Assembly (NCBI GenBank): GCA_017467185.1
Contig: JAFTSS010000013.1
Coordinates: 1-50,434, forward strand
From: Paludibacteraceae bacterium
Lineage (GTDB): Bacteria > Bacteroidota > Bacteroidia > Bacteroidales > Paludibacteraceae
Length of the DNA stretch: 50,434 bases
Direction: 5' to 3'
Numbering within the stretch: position 1 is the first letter of the stretch; each line of letters starts with the position of its first letter. Both the position numbers and the translations under genes were made by a program. This document shows positions 33,459 to 41,462 of the stretch, in pieces. A model generated the notes under the pieces. That model did no database searches, had not been told where the DNA came from, and saw only the letters and a program-made list of their open reading frames with translations.

Positions 33459-34040
33459 TTATTTTTTCTTATTCTTGCGGACTGACCAGCCGAATTTGCC
33501 GATTTCTTCGCCGAGTTTATAATAGTGTCCATGAGAATAGGCAATGAGTTTGGCATCGGAGAGGCGGAATTCATCTGTTACGGGGTCGATAAATCGCTCG
33601 TCGGCTTGTACGTTTACAACATTGGCAATGAACATGTGGTGAGAGCCTAATTCTTTTATTTCTAACACTTCGCACTCGATACTTAATGGTGATTCAAGAA
33701 TAATTGGTGCCGCAACTTTTTGTGCTTTTTGCGGTGTTAAATGCATCTCTTTGAATTTATTGTAATCTTTACCGCTGCGAACACCACACCAGTCGGTTGC
33801 ACGAGCCATGTCTTCGTTTGTCAGATTGATTACAAAACTCTTTGTTCGCTTGATTATATCGTACGAATGGCGTTCTGGTCGAACTGAAATATAGCACATC
33901 GCAGGATTAGTGCAGATAGTACCTACCCATGCTACGGTAAGCATGTTATATTCTTCTTCGGTTTCGCCACAAGAGATAAGTACGGCAGGCAACGGATAGA
34001 TGAGTGTGCCGGGTTTCCATTGTTGTTTATTGTATTTCAT
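33459..34040 (-). CDS. Flavin reductase family protein (FMN-binding)
   Basis: A 193-residue split-barrel flavoprotein of the flavin reductase-like family (PF01613). Seen: PAVLISCGETEEEYNMLTVAW, GTICTNPAMCYISVRPERHS (FMN contact region), SFVINLTNEDMARATDWCGV and SPLSIECEVLEIKELGSHHM. Such proteins bind FMN and act as reductases or in small-molecule turnover; the substrate is unknown. I chose the ATG at 34040; the alternative TTG at 34061 lies in the AT-rich leader. It follows ygiQ after a spacer of inverted repeat words. Confidence 0.85.
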   Translation of the reverse strand: MKYNKQQWKPGTLIYPLPAVLISCGETEEEYNMLTVAWVGTICTNPAMCYISVRPERHSYDIIKRTKSFVINLTNEDMARATDWCGVRSGKDYNKFKEMHLTPQKAQKVAAPIILESPLSIECEVLEIKELGSHHMFIANVVNVQADERFIDPVTDEFRLSDAKLIAYSHGHYYKLGEEIGKFGWSVRKNKKK

Positions 34041-34180
34041 TTTATATATTTTTTTAGACAAGAAGACATGATTTTTATTTAACGTAAATTTTCGTAAATT
34101 AATCGTAAATAATTTTATTAATGAGCAATTTATGATAATTTACGTTTAATAGTTTAAATATGAAAAGATAATTTCACGCA
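34041..34180 (-). repeat. Inverted ACGTAAATT word arms between ygiQ and the flavin reductase
   Basis: On the minus strand, after the ygiQ stop, TTAAACGTAAATTATCATAA is followed by the complementary words ATTTACGATTAATTTACG and AAAATTTACGTT. CATGTCTTCTTGTCT and an A-rich start region come next. The same two word types (AAACGTAAATTAT and GACAAGA/TGTCTTC) occur at 5527-5690. Confidence 0.7.
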
Positions 34181-36142
34181 CTATTTTTTGCGTCTTTTTT
34201 TATCAAAAAACGCTTTACGCTCTTGCTCATAATGGCGAGGTTTGTTTCGAGTATCATCAACAGACACAATATGCCGTGTCCCTGCACTATTATCTCCTGC
34301 AAATAATCGGTCGGCAATATCAGGACGCTTGATTTTCTGCAAAAATTGTTTGATTGTACGGCTTTCTTCAGGTTTGTACCAAAAGAAAAACTGACGTTGA
34401 GCAAGTTTATCGTCTTTAGTGCGTGCCACAAAAATTGGCTTAAGAGTATATGGGTCGAGACCTGTATGATACATCTCGGTGGCAAGAGTCATTGGCGTAG
34501 GTGTGAAGTCTTGCACTTGTTCGAGTTGGAAATTAAGTCGCTTCGTTTCAATGGCTAATTCTGCCATATCAATAGGTTCACAACCTGGGTGACTCGATAT
34601 GAAATATGGAATAATTTGCTGATTGAGATGTTCTGATTCGTTGATGCGATCGAATGTTTGTTTGAATTGTTTAAAGAGCGAGAAACTTGGCTTACGCATC
34701 ACTGATAATACCCTATCCGAGGTGTGCTCTGGGGCAACTTTAAGACGACCACTAACGTGATTTTTAATGAGTTCGCGAGCATATTCGGCATTAGTGCGAT
34801 TTACCTCTTCCGAGTCGGTACGGTGCATAACGACATCATAACGGACACCACTGCCTATAAAGCTTTTCTTAATACATGGCAAAGCATCCACTGCACGATA
34901 CATCTCGAGCAGAGGTGCGTGGTCTGTGTTCATATTTTTACATACCGATGGATATGCACACGATGGGCGTTTGCATTTAGCGCAAAGTTCTTGATTTTTG
35001 CCTCGCATCATATACATATTGGCACTTGGTCCGCCCAAATCGCTTAGATAGCCTTTGAATTCAGGATCAGAAGCGAGAGTTCTAACCTCCTTAAGAATAG
35101 ACTCTAACGAACGAGAAACCACAAATTTGCCTTGATGCATAGATATTGTACAAAAAGCACAACCACCCCAACATCCACGATGAGTATTAACCGACCAGCG
35201 AATCATATCAAATGCAGGAATCGTTTTGCCTTTATACTTAGGGTGAGGCTGACGAGTGAACGGAAGTTCGTAAACGGCATCCAACTCCTCAGTTGTCATT
35301 GGCGAATAAGGAGGAGTTACAACAACATAATTAGTGCCTACCCTTTGAACTAATATAGTCTGATTGAGTTTATTACTCTCCTCTTCTATCGTTTTGAATG
35401 TTGCAGCCGAAGTCTTTTTGTTTTTAGCGCACTCTTCGTGAGATGCTAATTCCACGACAGAATCAGAAATACCATGTTCAGCTAAATAATTGTGAATTGT
35501 GCATTTTGCATTTTGCATTTCAACAAGATAACCAACTTGACGCATATCGTGGCAATCCTCGATAGTTGCACCTGCAGACATACGACGAACTAACTCACGC
35601 ACCGGCTTTTCGCCCATACCATATATGAGTAAGTCAGCACCTGTGTCGGCTAAGATTGAACGATGATATGAATCGTCCCAATAATCATAGTGTGAAAAAC
35701 GACGCAATGAAGCCTCGATACCACCAATTACAAGAGGGACATCTGGGTATAATTGTTTGATAATCTTGGCGTATGTAATTGTAGCTCGGTCGGGGCGCAT
35801 ACCTGCTTTACCATCAGGCGTATAGGCATCATTTGAACGAAGACGTTTGTTGGCAGTATAGTGATTGACCATTGAATCCATACAACCAGCTGAGATAGCA
35901 AAGAAACGACGAGGACGCCCCATTTTAGTAAAATCGCGATGGTCGCCACGCCAATCTGGTTGAGGCACAATAGCAACTCGCCACCCTTCCGACTCAATCA
36001 CACGCCCAATTACAGCAGCACCAAACGACGGATGATCAACATACGCATCACCCGAAAAGAGCACCACATCCACCTCGTCCCAACCACGAATTTCTAATTC
36101 TTTCTTAGTTGTAGGAAGAAAATCTGTTAGTTGATATTTCAT
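34181..36142 (-). CDS. ygiQ: YgiQ family radical SAM protein
   Basis: A 653-residue radical S-adenosylmethionine protein of the YgiQ (UPF0313) family; its reaction is unknown. The N-terminal ~300 residues carry DVVLFSGDAYVDHPSFGAAV and PLVIGGIEASLRRFSHYDYW, a B12-binding-like region. The radical SAM core begins at about residue 315 with the cluster motif RGCWGGCAFC (CxxxCxxC). A second cysteine group, CAKCKRPSCAYPSVC, lies about 60 residues later. The C-terminal tail is basic. Length is close to the E. coli homologue. It begins two bases after the preceding ATPase gene, with no room for its own promoter. Confidence 0.93.
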   Translation of the reverse strand: MKYQLTDFLPTTKKELEIRGWDEVDVVLFSGDAYVDHPSFGAAVIGRVIESEGWRVAIVPQPDWRGDHRDFTKMGRPRRFFAISAGCMDSMVNHYTANKRLRSNDAYTPDGKAGMRPDRATITYAKIIKQLYPDVPLVIGGIEASLRRFSHYDYWDDSYHRSILADTGADLLIYGMGEKPVRELVRRMSAGATIEDCHDMRQVGYLVEMQNAKCTIHNYLAEHGISDSVVELASHEECAKNKKTSAATFKTIEEESNKLNQTILVQRVGTNYVVVTPPYSPMTTEELDAVYELPFTRQPHPKYKGKTIPAFDMIRWSVNTHRGCWGGCAFCTISMHQGKFVVSRSLESILKEVRTLASDPEFKGYLSDLGGPSANMYMMRGKNQELCAKCKRPSCAYPSVCKNMNTDHAPLLEMYRAVDALPCIKKSFIGSGVRYDVVMHRTDSEEVNRTNAEYARELIKNHVSGRLKVAPEHTSDRVLSVMRKPSFSLFKQFKQTFDRINESEHLNQQIIPYFISSHPGCEPIDMAELAIETKRLNFQLEQVQDFTPTPMTLATEMYHTGLDPYTLKPIFVARTKDDKLAQRQFFFWYKPEESRTIKQFLQKIKRPDIADRLFAGDNSAGTRHIVSVDDTRNKPRHYEQERKAFFDKKRRKK

Positions 36143-36144
36143 AA

Positions 36145-37497
36145 TTATAAAAAAATTGTCATATAAATAGGTAAGAACACAATACCACCCTCACTCTTTA
36201 AATCTTGATAATGAATAACATATGGCTGATAAAGTTGAGTATTATATTTTTTCATAAACTTACCTAAAGAAGTAAGAGTGTAGCGCGTACTTGATTTCAC
36301 CTCTATTGGGGAAATATTATGTCGGTTTGATATAGTTGGTTTCTGAATCAAAAAATCTATCTCCATTCTATCATCTGCAACATTAGAATATTGCGAATAG
36401 AAATACAACCTATGACCTGATGCACGAAGCATCTGCGCTACTATATTTTCGACCAACATTCCCTTGTTGATTTCTAATTTATCCAATAAAAGTTTTTTAT
36501 AAATTTCCTCAGCAACTATTGTTTTTTCATCAAAAGCAAGACTTATCAACAACCCAGTATCAGCCATATAACACTTCAATTGTTGAGTATCCATCTTCAT
36601 TCTAAGACCCAACGATGGTTCAGTTGCACCCCAACAAATATTGACAACTTGCGACTCTTCCAACCAGAAAAACGAAGTTTCATATTCCCGAAAACGAGCA
36701 GAAGATTGAATATCTTGCAATCTAAATTTTTTTTCATGGCGTTGCAATGTAGCTGGAAGCTGCCCAAAAATACTTTTTACTTTCGTTTCAAATCCAGAAG
36801 CATACTTTTCAATATCAGACTTATATAGAGAGAGTATATCACGCTTAACCTTATCAACCTCCCCAAAATTCTTATTACTCTCCACATAACGACATACCGC
36901 TTGCGGCATACCGCCCACAATCATATACTCCTTGAACATATCCATCGCTTTACGATGCATCAACGGACCAAGAGGTTGTTGCTTATCAAAACAATGTTTT
37001 ATAAAAGGAATCAACATATCATCACCCAAAGCCCAAGCAAATTCCTCAAAATCCATAGGAAACATCTGTAATCTACGCTCTTCTGATGGTATGACGATAT
37101 CTTTCACATTCTTGTTGATAGAAACCAACGAACCAGTTTCGATATAATCATAACGTCCATCTTCTACAAGATATTTAATTGCTGCTCTTGCGCGTGGACA
37201 AAGTTGCACTTCATCAAAAACTATCAACGACTCACGCTCATACAATTTTACTCCCATTATATTTTGCAAATACATAAAGAGCACATCCAAGTCTGAAAGA
37301 TAATTATCAAACAAGGCAAATACATCTTTGGGAGCACTATTAAAGTCGATAAATAGAAAAGATTTATACTCATTTTTTGCAAATTCTTTCACTATATAAC
37401 TCTTCCCGACACGACGTGCTCCATCAATAAGAATAGCCACTCTACCCTTCTCTTCTTGTTTCCATTTCAATAACTCGTTGTAAATCTTGCGCTTCAT
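36145..37497 (-). CDS. AAA family ATPase with DUF4143 (AAA_14) and nuclease-like C-terminus
   Basis: A 450-residue ATPase of the AAA_14/DUF4143 group, very common in Bacteroidota and without a settled function. Walker A is GARRVGKS (26-33); Walker B is SLIVFDEVQLCPRAR (about 90-104). A winged-helix-like region lies at about 215-290. The C-terminal DUF4143 part has MEIDFLIQ followed by SPIEVKSS, resembling the D...ExK pair of restriction-endonuclease-like folds. There is no signal peptide. An exact promoter and three 33-bp-spaced direct repeats precede it; ygiQ follows after 2 bp. A second family member lies at 48001-49269. Confidence 0.88.
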   Translation of the reverse strand: MKRKIYNELLKWKQEEKGRVAILIDGARRVGKSYIVKEFAKNEYKSFLFIDFNSAPKDVFALFDNYLSDLDVLFMYLQNIMGVKLYERESLIVFDEVQLCPRARAAIKYLVEDGRYDYIETGSLVSINKNVKDIVIPSEERRLQMFPMDFEEFAWALGDDMLIPFIKHCFDKQQPLGPLMHRKAMDMFKEYMIVGGMPQAVCRYVESNKNFGEVDKVKRDILSLYKSDIEKYASGFETKVKSIFGQLPATLQRHEKKFRLQDIQSSARFREYETSFFWLEESQVVNICWGATEPSLGLRMKMDTQQLKCYMADTGLLISLAFDEKTIVAEEIYKKLLLDKLEINKGMLVENIVAQMLRASGHRLYFYSQYSNVADDRMEIDFLIQKPTISNRHNISPIEVKSSTRYTLTSLGKFMKKYNTQLYQPYVIHYQDLKSEGGIVFLPIYMTIFL

Positions 37498-37507
37498 ATC
37501 AAAAAAT

Positions 37508-37593
37508 CACATTTTTAAGGTTTACAAACATAGGAATTCACACATTTTTGAGGTTTAGAAATATGCCTTTTCCCACATTTTTAAGGTTTACAA
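37508..37593 (-). repeat. Three direct repeats at exact 33-bp spacing in the ATPase gene leader
   Basis: The core CACATTTTTAAGGTTTACAA begins at 37508, 37541 (variant with GAGGTTTAGAA) and 37574, always 33 bp apart. About 13 bp of unrelated spacer separates them. They lie between the predicted transcription start (near 37590) and the start codon (37497), so they would be in the 5' untranslated RNA and could also act as DNA operators. Confidence 0.85.
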
Positions 37594-37596
37594 GTG

Positions 37597-37627
37597 CAAA
37601 GTTATAAATATTTTTTAATTCCACAAA
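37597..37627 (-). promoter_or_regulatory. Promoter of the AAA/DUF4143 gene, TTTG-N19-TAACTTTG
   Basis: On the minus strand TTTG (37627-37624), exactly 19 bases, then TAACTTTG (37604-37597). This is a perfect match to the Bacteroidota consensus. The predicted leader of about 95 nt holds three direct repeats. Confidence 0.8.
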
Positions 37628-37660
37628 GTTTTTTTGTACTAAATTACAAAAATAGACACA

Positions 37661-37701
37661 AAAAAAAGACCACCTACTCTTTTAATTAGAATAGGTGGTC
37701 T
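37661..37701 (-). terminator. Intrinsic terminator after the small minus-strand ORF
   Basis: AGACCACCTACTCT (37667-37680) pairs with AGAATAGGTGGTCT (37688-37701) over 14 bp with one wobble. On the minus strand the hairpin is followed by eight T residues. It sits about 55 bp downstream of the small ORF's stop codon. Confidence 0.85.
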
Positions 37702-37755
37702 ATTATGGGACAGCTTTTCACATTTTATAAATATCAAACTCAATAAAAATCATAA

Positions 37756-37947
37756 TCAAAATATATCACCATTCCACAACATACGCAAAAAATCACGCAG
37801 ATAAATGGCGTCTATATCATCAATTTTCCGAGTTATTTTATCTACACCACTTAATTGTTGACGCAAAACAGTACTTTTAGCTGTTTGCCTTGCGCCAAGC
37901 AAGAATATAGACGAAACTAAAAATAAAACTATAATTTTAAGCTCTAT
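37756..37947 (-). CDS. Putative small membrane protein lacking a standard start codon
   Basis: An open frame of 63 codons on the minus strand, ending in TGA. Residues 4-18 form one hydrophobic segment (KIIVLFLVSSIFLLGA). Next is a basic, helical tail with RQQLSGVDKITRKIDDIDA and YLRDFLRMLWNGDIF. I do not recognise it. The frame has no ATG, GTG or TTG before the hydrophobic segment; the best-placed first codon is ATA at 37947-37945, just where a start is expected. Either a rare start is used or an ATG has mutated to ATA. A TAACTTTG promoter element lies 32 bases upstream and a strong terminator about 55 bp downstream, so it looks like a monocistronic unit. Confidence 0.45.
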   Translation of the reverse strand: MELKIIVLFLVSSIFLLGARQTAKSTVLRQQLSGVDKITRKIDDIDAIYLRDFLRMLWNGDIF

Positions 37948-37978
37948 GTCAACAAATTTAGGAAAAAATTGGGACTTG

Positions 37979-37986
37979 CAAAGTTA
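37979..37986 (-). promoter_or_regulatory. Promoter -7 element of the small ORF (TAACTTTG)
   Basis: TAACTTTG on the minus strand; the nearest TTTG is 23 bases upstream, longer than the usual 19-21. It would give a leader of about 25 nt. Confidence 0.55.
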
Positions 37987-38009
37987 TGTCTATTTATTCA
38001 ATAAAATAA

Positions 38010-38395
38010 CAAAAAACTGTCTACTTTTTTAGAAAAACATAACGTCTCCAACATGTAAAGGTTTGTAGATTTTGCAAATGAGAGGTGTGAAGATGACGGT
38101 TTTCTTCGGCACAAGTTGCTTAAGGGTTGCTGTTGAGCAGAAAGAAAAAAAAGAGACGCAATGTATTGCGTCTCTAAATTATGATATCAGATTCGCCCTC
38201 GTAGAGGACGTATTATTAGTGATATCCATTTCCCGCAGGTTCCCTCCCTTCGGTCGGTCACACAGCGGTTAAGCATAGTAAGCCCTCTTCGAGGACTTTA
38301 TATGTAATATTTTAAACTAAATTAATGAAGAACCAAAGATAGCAACTATAGAGGCTATAGCAACTATAATATGCCATCTTCGAGGACTTTATAGA
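38010..38395. repeat. Non-coding stretch of dispersed repeats downstream of alaS
   Basis: No convincing gene is present. It contains the AGAGACGCAAT hairpin (38152-38175), a GC-rich run at about 38231-38275, and three copies of a word of the GCCCTCTTCGAGGACTTTATA type at 38195, 38282 and 38373 (the last reaching the alaS stop codon). CTATAG words at 38345-38368 match the array at 41250-41405. Confidence 0.6.
38142..38176 (-). terminator. AGAGACGC hairpin with T-tract on the minus strand
   Basis: An 11-bp perfect stem AGAGACGCAAT/ATTGCGTCTCT with a 2-base loop. On the minus strand it is followed by a run of T residues, so it could end the alaS transcript about 220 bp past its stop. The same palindrome occurs at 41409-41436. 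Confidence 0.65.
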
Positions 38396-41014
38396 TTATT
38401 TTATCGCTTCGATTACATAATCTATTGCTTCGTCCATACCTTCAGGGTATTTACCACCAGCGGTTGCCATAAAGGCTTGACCACCTCCACCACCTTGGAT
38501 GAATTTGGCTGCTTCACGAACGAGTTTGCCTGCATTAAATCCTGCATCGACCATTGGTTGGCTGAGGAAAATTGTGAGAGTTGGTTTTCCTTCGTAGATA
38601 TTACCTGCAACATACATAAACTTAACATCAGCAAATTTACCACGGAAGAATGGAACGATAATCTTGTTTGTTTCAGGATTTTCGTTAGAGACATTACGAA
38701 TAACCTTAATATCACCAATCTCTTCGGCACGTTGCAATAACGAATCGCGCAATTGAAGAGCACGCTCTTGCATGAAGTTTTCGACTTTCTTGCGAAGGTC
38801 GGCACTCTCTTCGAGGTTTTTCTTAATTGCAGTCAATATGTCAGGTGTGTTATTAAGCAACTCTTTCATAGATGTTTGAAGGTCTTGCATTTCATCTACA
38901 AGGTGTTCGGCATATTCAGCAGTTACAGCCTCGATACGACGCACACCTGCTGCAATTGAACTTTCTGAGATGATGCGGAAGAGTCCGATATTACCTGTAG
39001 CCTGTGCGTGAGTACCACCACAAAGTTCGATAGAGTCGCCATAACGAATTACACGCACAGAATCGCCATATTTTTCGCCAAACAACGCCATAGCGCCCAT
39101 TGCTTTAGCCTCTTCAATAGGAAGGTCGCGGTGCTCATCAAGTGCTATATTTTGACGAATCATTTTATTTACAGCATGCTCTACTTTACGAATCTCTTCT
39201 GGAGTAACTTTTTGGAAGTGAGAGAAGTCGAAACGCAACACTTCAGGCGATACGTATGAACCTTTTTGCTCAACGTGAGTACCCAACAAGTCGCGCAATG
39301 CTTTGTGAAGAAGGTGAGTAGCTGTGTGGTTAGCCTCAGCAGCTGCACGTTTTTCAGTATTGATTTTAGCCAAGAAGTTGCAAGTTACATCTTCTGGCAA
39401 TTTATTCATAATGTGTACAGGAAGGTTGTTTTCGCGTTTAGTATCACGAATTTCTACTCCATTGCCGTCTTCGGTAATCAACCAACCAGAGTCGCCCACT
39501 TGACCACCCATTTCAGCATAGAAAGGAGTAGCTGAAAGTACAACTTGATAGTATTCTTTATTCTTTTGAACAAGTTTACGATAGCGAAGAATTTGAGTAT
39601 CGCATTGAGTAAGGTCGTAACCTACAAATTGAGTATCACCCTCACGAACCACTACCCAGTCGCCTGTTTCAACAGCCGCAGCATTACGAGCACGCTCTTT
39701 TTGTTTTTGCATTTCGGCATTGAAGTCGTCGATATTAAGAGTAAGACCATTCTCTTTAAGAATCAATTCTGTAAGGTCGAGAGGGAATCCGTAGGTATCA
39801 TAAAGAGTAAAGGCATCAACACCGCTAATTTCGGTACGACCAGCAGATTTTGTTTCAGCCATAACTTTATCGAGAAGACGAATACCTGTTTCAAGAGTAC
39901 GAAGGAAAGAGTCTTCCTCTTCTTTAATAACCTTTTCGATAAGAGTTTGTTGAGCTTTGAGTTCTGGATAAGCCTCGCCCATATTGTCGATAAGCGCAGG
40001 GATGAGCTTATACATAAATGCTTGGCGTTGACCGAGGAATGTGTAGCCATAACGCACTGCACGACGAAGGATACGGCGAATTACATAACCAGCTTTTGCG
40101 TTAGATGGTAATTGACCATCGGTGATAGCGAATGCAATAGTACGAATGTGGTCTGCCACTACACGCATAGCTACATCAACTTTAGCATCCTTAGCATATT
40201 CAGTGCCACAGATTTCACCTACAGCTTTCAATAATGGTTGGAATACATCGGTGTCGTAGTTAGAAGTTTTACCCTGTACAGCCACGCAAAGACGCTCAAA
40301 TCCCATACCAGTGTCGATAACTTTATTAGGAAGTGGTTCGAGTGAACCATCGGCTTTGCGGTTGTATTGCATGAATACGTTGTTCCAAATCTCAATCACT
40401 TGTGGATGGTCGCCATTCACAAGGTCGCGACCATTGACTTGTGCTCGTTCTGCTTCAGGACGAAGGTCAATATGAATTTCCGAACAAGGACCACAAGGAC
40501 CAGTATCGCCCATTTCCCAGAAGTTATCTTTTTTGTTACCGTTGATGATGCGATCTTCGGCAATATATTTAGCCCAAATACCAGCGGCTTCATTATCACG
40601 ATCAAGACCTTCTGCTGGTGAGCCTTCGAACACAGTTACATAAAGACGATCTTTATCGAGTTTAAGCACTTCGGTAAGGTATTCCCAAGCCCAAGCAATA
40701 GCTTCAGCTTTGAAATAATCACCAAACGACCAGTTACCCAACATTTCGAACATAGTGTGGTGGTATGTGTCGTGACCAACCTCTTCGAGGTCGTTGTGTT
40801 TACCACTCACACGCAAACACTTTTGCGAGTCAGCCACACGTGAATATTTTATTGGGTCGTTACCGAGAATGATGTTTTTAAACTGATTCATACCTGCATT
40901 GGTAAACATCAATGTAGGGTCACCTTTGATGACCATAGGAGCAGAAGGAACGATTTTATGCCCTTTCGAAGCAAAAAAATCGAGGAACGATTTACGAATT
41001 TCTTTTGATGTCAT
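38396..41014 (-). CDS. alaS: Alanine--tRNA ligase
   Basis: An 872-residue class II synthetase, full length, charging and editing tRNA(Ala). Order: aminoacylation core from residue 1 ([28 protein letters not shown] as motif 1 region, [20 protein letters not shown] as motif 2 region, GMGFERL as motif 3). A tRNA-recognition domain follows, then the editing domain with the zinc-binding [12 protein letters not shown] and [13 protein letters not shown], and a C-terminal coiled coil plus C-Ala domain ending [15 protein letters not shown]. The ATG at 41014 is the natural start. Its ~190-nt leader shares about 100 nt with that of pheS, and related repeats flank the gene on both sides. Confidence 0.96.
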   Translation of the reverse strand: MTSKEIRKSFLDFFASKGHKIVPSAPMVIKGDPTLMFTNAGMNQFKNIILGNDPIKYSRVADSQKCLRVSGKHNDLEEVGHDTYHHTMFEMLGNWSFGDYFKAEAIAWAWEYLTEVLKLDKDRLYVTVFEGSPAEGLDRDNEAAGIWAKYIAEDRIINGNKKDNFWEMGDTGPCGPCSEIHIDLRPEAERAQVNGRDLVNGDHPQVIEIWNNVFMQYNRKADGSLEPLPNKVIDTGMGFERLCVAVQGKTSNYDTDVFQPLLKAVGEICGTEYAKDAKVDVAMRVVADHIRTIAFAITDGQLPSNAKAGYVIRRILRRAVRYGYTFLGQRQAFMYKLIPALIDNMGEAYPELKAQQTLIEKVIKEEEDSFLRTLETGIRLLDKVMAETKSAGRTEISGVDAFTLYDTYGFPLDLTELILKENGLTLNIDDFNAEMQKQKERARNAAAVETGDWVVVREGDTQFVGYDLTQCDTQILRYRKLVQKNKEYYQVVLSATPFYAEMGGQVGDSGWLITEDGNGVEIRDTKRENNLPVHIMNKLPEDVTCNFLAKINTEKRAAAEANHTATHLLHKALRDLLGTHVEQKGSYVSPEVLRFDFSHFQKVTPEEIRKVEHAVNKMIRQNIALDEHRDLPIEEAKAMGAMALFGEKYGDSVRVIRYGDSIELCGGTHAQATGNIGLFRIISESSIAAGVRRIEAVTAEYAEHLVDEMQDLQTSMKELLNNTPDILTAIKKNLEESADLRKKVENFMQERALQLRDSLLQRAEEIGDIKVIRNVSNENPETNKIIVPFFRGKFADVKFMYVAGNIYEGKPTLTIFLSQPMVDAGFNAGKLVREAAKFIQGGGGGQAFMATAGGKYPEGMDEAIDYVIEAIK

Positions 41015-41170
41015 ATATTAGATATTTTTTAACAAGATTTTTGCTTCACTCAGCAATTTAAGTAAACTTAATTGCTTTCGTTTATTGCAAAAATTAATAG
41101 CGAGTAGCGAGTAGCGAGACTTGCCATTCGGATTTTTTTGTAGTAGCGAGTAGCGAATAACGAGACTTAC
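41015..41170 (-). promoter_or_regulatory. alaS leader with two CTCGCTA blocks, homologous to the pheS leader
   Basis: On the minus strand a first block GAGTAAGTCTCG plus TTATTCGCTACTCGCTACTA (41175-41140) is followed by a second, AAGTCTCGCTACTCGCTACT (41122-41100). Next, in order, come TAATTTTTGC, ATAAACGAAAGC, AAGTTTACTT, GAGTGAAGCAAAAATCTTG and AAAAAATATCTAA before the ATG. The part from 41122 to the start aligns with 608-722. Confidence 0.65.
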
Positions 41171-41202
41171 TCAATTTACTCGTTTTTTATTTAATCAAGA
41201 TG

Positions 41203-41234
41203 CAAAGTTACAAAAATTTATTTGATTATGCAAG
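41203..41234 (-). promoter_or_regulatory. alaS promoter, CTTG-N20-TAACTTTG
   Basis: TAACTTTG at 41210-41203 with CTTG 20 bases upstream (41234-41231). This differs from the consensus in one base of the -33 box and has the same layout as the promoter of the 2113-residue gene. Confidence 0.65.
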
Positions 41235-41249
41235 ATATGATGAAATAGT

Positions 41250-41405
41250 TGCTATAAAAGCTATAGTAACTATAAAAACTATAGTAGCTATAAAAGCTAT
41301 AGAAGCTATAAAAACTATAGTAGCTATAGAAACTATAGTAGCTATAAAAGCTATAGTTGCTATAGAAACTATAGTAGCTATAAAAAAAACTATAGCAACA
41401 ATAAA
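41250..41405. repeat. 9-bp tandem array of CTATAnnAn units
   Basis: About 16-17 successive units such as CTATAAAAG, CTATAGTAA, CTATAGTAG and CTATAGAAA lie head to tail between alaS and the giant gene. The 9-bp unit keeps reading frames open on both strands (three-residue repeats such as Val-Ala-Ile with Lys), so apparent ORFs here are artefacts. Related CTATAG words occur at 38345-38368 on the other side of alaS. Confidence 0.85.
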
Positions 41406-41436
41406 AAAGTAGAGACGCAAAAATTTGCGTCTCTAC
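41403..41436 (-). terminator. Intrinsic terminator of the giant T9SS gene (GTAGAGACGC palindrome)
   Basis: A 13-bp perfect stem (GTAGAGACGCAAA with its complement) and a 2-base loop, followed on the minus strand by TTTTTT. It lies 27 bp past the stop codon of the 2113-residue gene. It shares its sequence with the hairpin at 38152-38175, suggesting a dispersed palindrome used as a terminator. Confidence 0.85.
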
Positions 41437-41462
41437 CATTAATATATAATTTCAATTAGAAA

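Noticed and set aside
37508-37593. Possible mini-CRISPR (20-bp repeats, 13-bp spacers)
   Set aside because: Spacers are too short, there are only three imperfect copies, no cas genes are present, and the array lies inside a gene leader.
38072-38272. 66-codon plus-strand ORF downstream of alaS
   Set aside because: It runs through the AGAGACGC hairpin and the GAGGAC repeat words, so it is not a plausible protein.
37498-38395. tRNA or other structured RNA gene in the 0.9-kb gap
   Set aside because: No cloverleaf or TTCGA-type T-loop arrangement found by eye; the GC-rich run at 38231-38275 does not fold into one.
41200-41412. ORFs on both strands made of three-residue repeats
   Set aside because: They are translations of the 9-bp CTATAnnAn array, which keeps all frames with that period open; no start or neighbouring support.
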